A DNA stretch of 64,000 bases from Siphonodentalium dalli (Eukaryota > Mollusca > Scaphopoda > Gadilida > Siphonodentaliidae): contig CP136066.1 in NCBI GenBank assembly GCA_032622095.1, positions 64,822,609 through 64,886,608 of the forward strand. Reading direction: 5' to 3'. A model generated the notes under the pieces. The model ran no database searches. It was not told the DNA's origin and saw nothing but the letters and a program-made list of their open reading frames with translations. A program made the translations under genes and the position numbers. Below, piece by piece: positions 22,001 through 34,000 of the stretch (position 1 is its first letter; every line of letters starts with the position of its first letter).

Positions 22001-25000
22001 GATTTTACTCTTTGTATGACTAAATCCTTTGGCATGGGCTACAGGTCGTACCTTTGGTCAGATCATTATGAAATTTGTCTTGACTTTTGACATTGACATG
22101 TAGATGGGAACGAGTCATTTTGGATTAACCTGCATTAAAACATGGCTGCCAGAGGCCATCTTGGATTCTACTCTTTGCATGACTAAAGCAATCAAATGTT
22201 TTTGAATTGTTGGAAAACATAGCCGCCGCAACCATCTTAGATTTTAATTTTATATACATGTATATATATATATCTCTTCATGTTGATAAACTAGTATTAG
22301 ACATTCAACTTTTCACATTCCTAATCACTCCATCGACAGTAACACATTAAATTATTCCCTTTCCAAGTTGAGCTACAGTGTCATTGACACTTTCATTTTC
22401 TTGAAGCAGCATAATTATAATCTGCAATCATCAAGTTAATATGAGACACACTAGCATGGCCAACCAAGTTGAATGTGCAGCAAGGTGTTTCTTTGAAAAT
22501 ATCTCGCCGAGCCAATAAATGAGATTATTTATTGTATCACCAATCATGCAGTTTGTGTCATAACACCTCCACTGTAAGCACATGTTGAAATAATCATGAA
22601 CGATTTCTGAAGATTCTCAAATTCTGAAGCAAAGAAGCAAAAAACATTGAGAACACCATGCTTTGGCTTCGAAAGAGAAGTGACTTGTAGAATAATGTTT
22701 TCAATAGCAGTGAGTCATGCCACCTACTTAGATGTCTATTTCGTATAACATATCATGTTATATTCACATAATTTATGAGTCATTGTCATTGATATGTTAT
22801 ATTGAATCATGAAGTTGTCAAATTAGCTACACCGATCAATTCCAGAGTTAATATCTGACGAGAATCAGAATCTTGATTCTCAGTCTGATTATTATAAAAG
22901 CAGTTGATTCGATGTGGAAGTGTTATAAATTGACTCTCACAAATTTTGATGCATTTTAAAGCCTGCAGGATAGGATAAGGCATTTACATGGAGAAATATT
23001 ATTAAAATGCAATTAATTTTATTATGGGTCATAATATGAGACAAAGCCAACTTGTTCATATAAATACCCCTTAACATAAATGCTTTCATTATGATCCATA
23101 GATCAGAATATGTTAGTAAATGCAACAGTATGCCTGAGTATGCTATAATTAATCTACCCTCCTTAATGAGGTTGACCATTGGTATTACCACATTACTGGA
23201 CAGCGCTTTAAATGATCAATTAAACCATGGTACCACCTTGTGTTTGCAATTAGACCATATTATTCATGCAATGTTCAGATAGATTTTTTAACGACACCAG
23301 AGAGTTTATTTATTTCTCGCACAGCATAATAATGTTTTGATGATGCAAGCGACCAATTTGGTATGTTGTATAAACGTGATCATTATATCCATGGAATAAT
23401 TGTTTTGTGTTAGTTAACTTGAAAATGAAGGTACCTCTGATGGTGCAGATTATAAAATAATTGAATCAATTGAAAAGTTAGTGTTTGAAAATGGCACCAG
23501 ATGTCGAACACTGATATATTTTATGATAGTCGCTATTTTTTATTTAGTGCTTGAGGTGACATAAAATAAAGTAGCAATACACTTGGTCACAATACGCATT
23601 TAATCATGATACATTACCAAAGATATAATTTGTTTAACGATATGGTAAATTAGTGTTTCAAATGATTTAATTACTTCCTGAAATATTTAAGAATCAACAT
23701 ATTCAAGTTCATTTTTAGCTAGGATGCTATTTAACCATCTTTTCATGAATGGAACTGCGATGGTGCAGCATTAAAGGTGATGTGCCAGTGCATTCACTTA
23801 TATATGTGAATCTCCCCGGTAAACAATGGAGAATGTAAACAATGTTAGGCCAGTGTTTTCTCTTATATATGTGAGACTCCCTATGGGAAATCGATGACAC
23901 ATACAAGAGAAGGGTTTGATGTATCAGAGTATAGCTGCACATGATATAATTAGAGGTTTGGAACATTTACATCTTTTATATATCAGTTTAGTTTAATCAT
24001 ATTTATGAAATGATTTATGACAAAAACGGATTGGAGGTCAAGTGCTATAATCACTTAGAATCTCTTCCTCTCCCTGGTATAATCACAGGAGCCTGGAATT
24101 TGGTCAAAAACCCTCTTTTATTGGCGGAACCAGCACCCGGGACCCGGAACCGCAGGTCAAATTCCAGGCTCCTGTGGTATAATACACTGCAAATAATCAA
24201 TATAAATTATATGTAAATTCAAGATATGAAATATTGAAACAGTTATTTTTTCCATTCCAAAGTGTTTCTACCACAAGGTTGGAAGGAGTCGGCTCCTGCA
24301 GCTGATCATCAGTGGATGTCAACTCTCTTTACGGCATCAAAGTCTGGAAAGCCTGAGATCATCCCAGAAAAGTGCAATTATCTATGGCACTATCCTCCCC
24401 AACCTGCAGCTAATCCTAGTCAGCCACCAAAAATGCAGCAGTATTTTACGCATCGACTATTGTTGTGGGTCCCAAGAAGGATGTGGAAAGTAAAGTTCAC
24501 TTGCTCCAATGGACATGCCCCGTATGAGCTGACTGGTGCTGGGATGTATAAACGCTGTCGACATGTGCTGGATATTGACCAGTTCTACATCATGGCAACT
24601 GAAAGCCTTCAGTGTAGGAAATGCAAGAAGAAATATATCTGTTGGAGTGATTCAATATTGAAGCAGTTAGATATTGGCCGGCGAGTTCAGTTTCCCGTGT
24701 TGTTGACCTACAGGTACCTAACTATCAGATCTAACGTAAATTGGAAGCATGCCCCAATAAGAAGCAGCTAAAGATGCTGAAATTCCTTGTTACCAAAAAA
24801 AACACAAAAGAAACATTGGGTGTTGCACAGATTTCAATTAATAGTGTTAATAACTCTTTTATGACGGGAGATGTATGGTGCATCGTTAACCATTTGGAGA
24901 GTATCTGTAACATCATATACATGACATCATGAGTAAATTTAACATCATCGCAATAATTATTAACGAGTTCGGGTCAAAAGGGTTCAATAATTTGTTTTAC

Positions 25001-28000
25001 TTTATATGCATTTTTAGCCCAACTTACTTTGTGAAGTTTGAGCTTTTGCCATGGCTTTGTATCCGTCGACCTTGTGTGTGCGTGTGTGATTCGTCAACAA
25101 TTTCCTTTAGCATGGGCTACAGGTCGTACCTTTGGTCGGATCATTATGAAATTTGTCACAGCTGTTGACATTGACATGTGAATGGGAACAAGACATTTTC
25201 GGGTCATTCGAAAAAAAAAAACATGACCAACAGCAGCCATCTTGGATTTCAAAATTTATTTCATTAGCACATAATACAGGACGGAGTGTTGGTGTGATCA
25301 TCCTGAAATTTGTTGTGGAAGTTAACATTGACATGTAAATGGGAACGAGTCATTTTGGTGTCATTCAGCAAAAATACACTGCTGGATTGTACTCTTTGCA
25401 TAACTAGACCTTTCAGCATTCCACATTTCTAATCACCCCATTGACTGTAACACATGAAATTATTCCTTTTCCAATTTGAGCTACAGTGTCATTGACACTT
25501 TCTTTTGTTAACGTGTGTTATCATAATCGATTGCACTTATACATTTGGAACAATATATTAATCATTATACACCCACATACACCCATGTCCGTCCGTCATG
25601 ATTTCTCCCTCCATGTGTCTGTCCGTCCAACCAACCTCATAACTCAAACAACTATGAACTTATTTCAATAATTTTTTGTATGCAATCTCCTTAGAGCTAC
25701 CTCTCCACATGTTGCTAATTGCGGTTCGGTCTGATTTTGTTTATGCCTCATTTTGGACTTATTTTGACTTAAAATTAACAAATATGAACCGATTTCAATA
25801 ATTTTTGGTATACATGCTTCTCACACTACCTTCTCTACATGATGCGGCTAGGAATTGGCTCAGACTGTTTTTCATAATATTACACTTCATTTTCGACTTA
25901 TTCTGTCCAACTTAATAACTTAAACAAATATATATGAACCAATTTGAATATTTTTTTCTGTACAAGCTTCTTGTGACATGATATCGATATTATTAGTCCG
26001 AATTTTTCTTTAAAATTGAAAATCTTTTTTGTTTGTTGTGGGTTTATGGATAATGCGGGTTGAATTTGCCACGCCGGGGGTATGCTAGCAAGCGAGTACT
26101 CACCTCTTGTTATAACTCTTATACAAATCATTTATAAATCAGATGATTTATTGACGTTATGTCTACATAAAATAACACTGCTTGAAGCAGCATATATGTT
26201 GCTCTACTCCTCAAGCATTAGATGACATATGGCGTCCTTCTCACCAAAGGGTTAAAGATCCTGTGCCTGGCATGGCATTCTCTTATATGTGCAGGTTTCC
26301 CACAGGGGGCCTGCATATATAAGAGATTGCACTGGCTTATATTACAGGGTCAAGGTAAATATTGTTAGGTCAATGCACTTTCTTATATATATACGCTGCT
26401 CCTTATGTGAGACTTGCATATATAAGAGAAAGCATTGGCACAGGATAAAAGATAGACTTACATTGACTTCATTCTCTAGTATAAAGTTCTCAATATTTAC
26501 AGCTATACCTAAAGTAATTGAGCCCCTCTAACATGATATCACCCGGTAATATTGCACTATTATGCCGTGGTAATCTCCAACACGCAGTTTCATCACGATG
26601 CATGTGGTCCTGGCGTAACAGGATATTTCCTCCCTGGATATCTCCCCCACCCCATGTACGACTAAAAAATAATTTAATGACTCAGGGGGAAAAATGTCCA
26701 GGTCAGGATATTCCCCCCACCCAGCACCTACATTTAGATAAAAATCATCTTTATGGTTTTATTTCTTGTTGTGCTTTATATAGTCATGAAACGGTGAGAA
26801 ATTGACTTCTTCTGAGAAAAAGTTGTTTGAGTCAGGGTTTGGTGTAGTGGGGGGAGATGTCCAGGTCAGTTTTGAGTCAGTGTTCGGGTTGGGGGAAAGA
26901 TGTCCTGGTCAGGATATCTTCGCCCCCGCCCAGCACCTACATTGTACATGACAAAAAATCATTGTATGGTTTAATTGCTTATTGTGCTTTATATAGTGAG
27001 CGAGAAAACCATAAGGTTTATTTGTCATGTAGGTGCAGGGTGGGGGAGATATCCTGGACTTGACATCTTTGTTTCATGAATATATAAAGCAAAATAAGCA
27101 ATAAAACAATAAGATGATTTTTTTGTCATGTACCTTGTAGGTGCTGGGTTGAAATGAAATTAAATAAAACAAAATTTAAATCTCACAGTAATATTTCTGG
27201 TCATTTGAAATGTGTGATGAAATTTTTTTTGTCACTTTGAATTTTTTTTTTTTTTTTAGCCATTTCAGGATCAAACAATGAAACAAAATTAAAGGAAAAC
27301 AAAATTAAATCTCGGAAAAACAATTTTCTGGCCATTTCAGTGTCAAACGTTATCAAATGAGTGAAATTCCTTTTTAGTCATATATGGGGGAGATATCCTA
27401 GGGTGGGGGAGATATCCTAGTGATTATTCTTATTTCTGTGGAACTTGAAGTCATAGATGGCTTTCGTTATCTCATATATATTTTGAAGACCTCTGTATGT
27501 TTGTCTGTATGTTTGTCTGTATGTTTGTTTGTCATTTATACAAATCTACGATTCTCGACCGATCGGGGCGAAACTTGGTACGTGTGTGTAGTTTGACCGG
27601 GCGGTGGACGTTGTCGTATTGGTGAGCCCGTGCGGCGCCCGCTTCGCGCATGCGCAGACGAGATCTCGGAAACGGGTGGAGCTATCGACTTGAAATTTGG
27701 TATGTGAATGTATCTTGCCCCGGATACGAATTTTATCGGGTCGCCGAGCCCGTGCGACGCCAGCTTCGCGCATGCGCAGACCAGATCTCGGAAACGGGTG
27801 GAGCTATCGACTTGAAATTTGGTTTTTGAATAGCCCGGACAATGCCGGGCTCATTGGCTAGTCTACTATATATTTTGAGACTTCCGTATATATATGTGTG
27901 TGTATATATATATGTGGGTACGTCATAGAATCGAAAACGCCTGGACGGATTGAGCTCAAATTTCGTATATAAGTGTAAAAACCCACGGGGATCGTCGACG

Positions 28001-31000
28001 TCGCGTTTTGGACAAGCTCTGAGCACTCATTCTCCACTCACAATCATCAAAATCACCGCAAACGACACTTCGGGGGTTAAGGCATCAACGATCTTTATAT
28101 TGACCGTATTTGGAGTCGTTAACAGACTAACGCTCTTTATTGCCATCGACGTTGCTAAACGGTTAACCATGCGTACGAAACTACGGACGCGAAATACATT
28201 TATCTCGATTAAAAAGGCAGAATTAACGTGTTGTGTCTGTCGTTCCTAGGCACGGGGGAATTTTTCATCGGGTCAGTTTTTCCGCCCGATGTACCTTAAA
28301 TCATACCTCTTTTAGGGACGGGTACTGCGTGTTTAGTGATTCTTATGTCTTCTTCACCTTAATCGGGTAAAATAAGGTCTAATCGGGTAAAATATTGAAA
28401 AAATGCACGGGTAAAATATTGAAAAACCAAAAATTAATCCAAAAAATTAATTAAAAAATCTGGTAAATTAAAAATGCACAATTAACTCATGTTATAAACA
28501 AAAAATTAATATTAACTCATTGAAAAAAAAAATTTAAATTCAAAAATTAATTAAAACATTAATTAAAAACATTAAAAATTGTCATGTTTCTGACGAACGC
28601 CGCCAGTGGCGGCTAACCTGCTAGTCTCCTATATATTTTGAGACTTCCGTATGTGTGTACTTTATAGAATCGAAAACGGGTTGACCGATCGAGACCAAAC
28701 TTCCTATCTGAAGATACGGCTGTGGATACCATATACTGTCGGTAATACTGTGGTCATTACCGGGATATTACCACGTTTTCAAGTGAATTACTTTGGTTAT
28801 ATTGGTAATTGTGTTAACAACTCAAATCACACTATCAGGTTGATATTTTCCAATAAGATGTCATATTAAATGTAATAATCCAGGTTTTCCAATATATTTA
28901 CACAGATTAAAAGGCATCATACTGAATCACAAACTGCATGTTCATAATTCAGAAGATGTTTTTCAGGTTGCATCTGATCTTTGAACATTGTTAGTCACAT
29001 TAAGTGGGACATGTAAGGTTTTTCGAGTTTTTCGAAATGTAATTTCCTTTTAACATTTTTACAAAAATCTGACCATTGGCAAATTTGGCTGCCCACAGTG
29101 CAAACCGTGAACCAATGTTTAACCATGAGTGATTAAACATTTATCTAGCTACTTTTGATTGCAGATATGCTAGTGATATGAAGGTGGTTAGCTTGCTAAG
29201 ACACAGGGGTTTGGGAAACAGTGCCACTCAACTTCAAAAGAAGCTGACAGAACTGCATGGGGAAAAACATTACCATAACTCCATACAGTTCCTAACAGAC
29301 ACATATGCCTTCAAAGACGAGAAGTGGGCTGGAACAATACAGGTAGCAGACTATCATGATCCTCCAGCCATGAGGTCAATTCCAACGTTTCAATGGCTGA
29401 CACAAGTCTACTGCCAGGATGTGATGGAGAGGATTGATGAAATCAAGGCATCTATCACAAGCACATTTGGGTGTGTTTTGAAGATAGATTCTACTAAGAA
29501 GGTGAGTTTCATCTCCATTTCACACATGTGGTTGGATCAAAATTGAATCAATTTGTGTTCCCATCTTGCATTGAAGTTAGTGTTCAAACGACACTGGGAT
29601 TCTGGAGCCGACTAGTCGAACCTCAAAAGTCGAGTCGACGTCGACTAGTCGGCCAAATACATAACCAACCTTATACTAATGAAACACATGTGAAAGAAAA
29701 TTACAAATTCTGTGTCATCATCACAATATTTACACTCTGTGATCGGAGAATTGAATCACGTGACACGTCATGTGGTTTTGTTGCAAATGAACCGGTGCTC
29801 TAGAAATCCACCGATCGGAAATAAGTTCCTTACGAATCTACGATGATAATGAGAATAAATAATTGAGGAAATAATTGAGGGATTTTCTGTTTAATCATGA
29901 AATCAAAAAAATACTTCCCTGCCAGGGTATAGAAAATAAATGATACTCCGTCTCAGAGTCAGCTCAAAATAAAAATTATAATAATTATATATTCGATGAT
30001 GCGTACATAGGCCTACTTTGTAAGTTGCCATAACTTCCGTAAGGCGTACATAGCAAGCGGAGAGTTAGACTCAGTTAGTATCGATGAACACTTTTGTGGA
30101 AGCCCCTCCCTCTTTACCTGTGTTGGTTAGAAATGCGCACTACAAATTTTTTCGTCCTCGGTATAGGGAGTATATATATAAAAAGAATAATTTTTTCAAC
30201 AAGTTAATTGTCGCCGTTTCATGACTATTTGAACCAAAATAAAAGATAACATCACACATTTAGTGAAACCATGTATTGTCAAGGCCAGCTGATGAGATTA
30301 TATACTGTATTCCGAATAGTCGACTGTGGAAGTTAGAGTTGATTTTCCGACATACCAACGTCGACGATTATTTGTCGACTAATCGTTTGAACACTAATTG
30401 AAGTATATTGAAAGCAAATATACTCAGAAGCATTCACAGGATTCAGCAAGCGGTGGACGGTACTCGGTATTTACCTATCGGTATCAGAAAATTACTGGTT
30501 TACTGTACCAAATCCTAACTAAGTGTACGGGGAGATGGCTTATAGAATGGCTGGATTTATAGGTAGTCTCCTTTTAATATATACCATAAGTACCATTATG
30601 ATGACCACTACATTCTATTACTATCAGAACTCAATATTTGGGCAAGCATACTATACTTAGAATTGACCAAGACGCTCTCAGTGTATTGGTGGAAGAATAA
30701 AGGGTTAATTTAATCGGAAAATTACTACGCTTCGTCCAACAACCCCTCTCCAAATTCTCCAAATGATTGCCATGAGCCCCAAATAAGATAGGAATTTGGA
30801 ATATATTCGACTGTCATCTAAAACTTAAAATTTCTCAGTATTAAATACAGGTTAGAAATAAAACTATCAGAATAGTTTGCACACATATTCCTTCTAAAAT
30901 TTCCATTTGATAATGTCAGGCATGTCCCTGCCATTGTCCCAAACCACCTAAAAATAGGTTGGTTTGAAACTTGGTATAAATTCACTCACAAGTTGCGTCA

Positions 31001-34000
31001 TTACCGGGACATAATCGCTTCCAAAGTTCTGAGTGAGATTTCTTGTTTTACATTGTATTTGTAATTTCAAACCCCAAACCTCCTCAATATTTTTCATATC
31101 TTTCATTCATTTCAATTCAGATTACAAAGAAGTTGGCCGGGAAGGCAGCAAAGACAGCTCAGTGGTGTACAAATGTGGGCAATGAAAACGGAGAAATCCT
31201 TGTCAGTGTGATGACAGCCAGTGAGGGTTATTCACTCAGTCACATGGTGCGGGGGATTGTGAAGCGTTATAAAGATGCAGATGTCCCTCCACCTGACTTG
31301 CTTTACACAGATCGTGACTGTTGTGGTGGCTCTCACATCATACAAATGTTTAAGGAATGGCCAGCACTCATAGTTAGGTTGGACATCTGGCATTTCATGC
31401 GTCGCTTGGCATCTGCATGCACAACTGAGTCACACCCATTGTATGGCCCATTCATGTCGGGTATATCAGCAGCTATATTTGAATGGAGTGACGAGGATCT
31501 TAACCTTCTCCGAGAGGCAAAACGATCCGAGTTGATAGCTGCTGGTGTTACTGATCCTTCTGTAGAAGCTGTCAACAAGCAAATATCCAAGAGTGAGATG
31601 GCTCGTCACTGTAGGCGCCGTACACGTGGTGTTTCGGAAACCACACAGCTACTTGAACAATTGCTGGCAGTGTATTCTGGAGATGCCGGGAAGGATACTC
31701 TTGGTGTTGATTTGTTGGATAAAGAGCGGGCGCAGGATATTTGGCAATGCCAGAAGCGACACATTATTTGCATACAAGATCCTACTGTCTACCAGCTATA
31801 CACACAAACTGGCACTAGCAAGAAAGGCTCCATGATTCTACCAATATTCAGGTGTTCACGTGGATCCACATCACTCGAATCTTTTCATCTCCACCTGAAC
31901 CGATTCATACCAGGTGAGTGTCCCCTTAAAGAACTTTGAGGACTATTAATTGAAAATATTTTGGGAAGAACTGGTAACACAATTTATTTCAAGTAATTGG
32001 ATACATATTCAAACTAGCATTCAGTCATGAAATCCACACCAGTATTTGTACATGAGTTAATATTATTATTGTTTATCCGATCTTATTACATTCATTAAAC
32101 CCATTCTATAATAATGGGTAACGGTCATTGTAATACAGTAAATGGTGCCCTGGTTATCCAAATGTATTAGTTTTGAACAAGCGTGATTTGAAATCCAGGG
32201 ACGATGATTGAAGAAGAATCGGTGTCTGTGACTGATATTGATATCGTTTGAAAAGTTATTTAATTAAATTTATGCCATTAAATATGGGGTGCCATTCCTC
32301 TAATTTGGAGATATATCCAATTCATTAAGAGATATCTCAAATTCATTAAGAGATATCTCCAATAGTTATGCAGATATCTCTAATTGCCAAGGTGATATCT
32401 TCATATTAATATGGAGATATCTCAAAATCGCTAGTAGATATCTCTTAATTCATTAGGAAATATCTTGAAATCACTAGCAGATATATGTTAATTCATGAGG
32501 CGATAGGCATGATTTAGAAATATCTCTTAATACAGCTAAGAGATATCTCTAAATCATTTGAAGATATCTGTCAATTAATTAACGAGGACAAATGGCTGAA
32601 ACCTGAAGTTAGGGTTCAGGCCCCTAAAGCCCTAACTTGGACACTTTTCAAAAATAAAATCAAACGGCACCATCAAATTCCTCATTGCAAGTATCATAGA
32701 AACAATTCTCAATATAAAGTGAACACCATTTCCATAAAAAGCGCATTTTTGCGACAATGCCTACTAAAACCAATGTTATTGGACATGATGTCCCAAAAAT
32801 GAGGTTTTCATCAAATTTATATATCTGTATCCTAATATAAAGAATCTTCAAATTAGGATACCAATCTATAAATTCAATTAAAACCTAATTTTTGGCACTT
32901 TATCCAGTTTATTATTTAATTAAATTTCTTCGAATCATAATTTTGAAAAACTAACACCGTTATTACCTCTGCCAGGGTACCCCGAGTCACCGCACCAAAT
33001 TTAGTTTATAGCAGTCAGGGGTTTGTTTGAGAAAAATCCGAAGACAGACAGATGTTGTCAGTTTTATGGGGGAGAGAAAGACCACATAAAGGGTTAACTT
33101 CACTGAGAAATCACACTACCGCATGCAGAAACCACCGATCCCCAGAAAGCAACTAACAAACTTGCCCACATACATGAATCTGATTACCCTCCCTTAGCAT
33201 TGATCATGAATCTGTGCTTGTCGGGGATGATGGTGCAATGCACTAAGTACTCTACTGACCACTGGGGGCCCTCTGAAAGGGAATCATGTAATAATATAGG
33301 CTAATGAAGATCAAACAATATTCTAAATGCAGCCTTATTTTCAGGGAACAGCGCCAGTGCTGCGCATTTCCAGGCATACCTGCTTGATGGCTTGTACAGA
33401 TGGAACAGGAACCGGGTGGAAGATGCCATGGCAGAGAAGGCAAAGGGGTCGGTACTGTCTTACAGTGGGATTCTGCAGTATGCAGTAAATTTCTACAGCA
33501 TTAAAGTCCTTGGCCATAGGTTGATACCAGATTACAGACCTCCTCGAAAACACACAGGTATTATAAACAATCCATCATTAGCTGTGTTTGGATTTAGACA
33601 AATTAATGGTATGTTTTCACTGCTCTTTGATGGACTATTGGGTCTCTTTCAATGTTCTTTGATTAGATAGATTAAGCGATGTGAGACTGTAGATTCTTTA
33701 AAAATTGACAAAATGCAGACTTATAATTGTGCTGTACAGTATTTTGATTAATTGTCATCACCGTCTTAGTTCTTACAGTGCCAATATTATTTTCATAATG
33801 GTGTATGATCAGCCAATGGTGTCGTGACAATCAACCAATCGAACATTCTCACAGAAAAGCTTTATTTTCATTTGAATGCATTGTCTCAGTTGTGACATGG
33901 TAGTCCATGTGTACTTGGGCGCTTTCCTAGTCCGCAAACCTGATTTTTATTATCAGAGCATAGCTCCATAAAAATCGAGAGCGTCTAGCTCTGTTTGATT

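Noticed and set aside
24084-24176. ORF overlapping the 93-bp MITE (24010-24216)
   Set aside because: Half of it is the MITE; it lacks splice signals and codon features of the neighbouring exons.
32308-32570. Possible CRISPR-like array of short palindromes
   Set aside because: Linkers are about 11 bp and themselves similar; there are no spacers of normal length and no cas genes.
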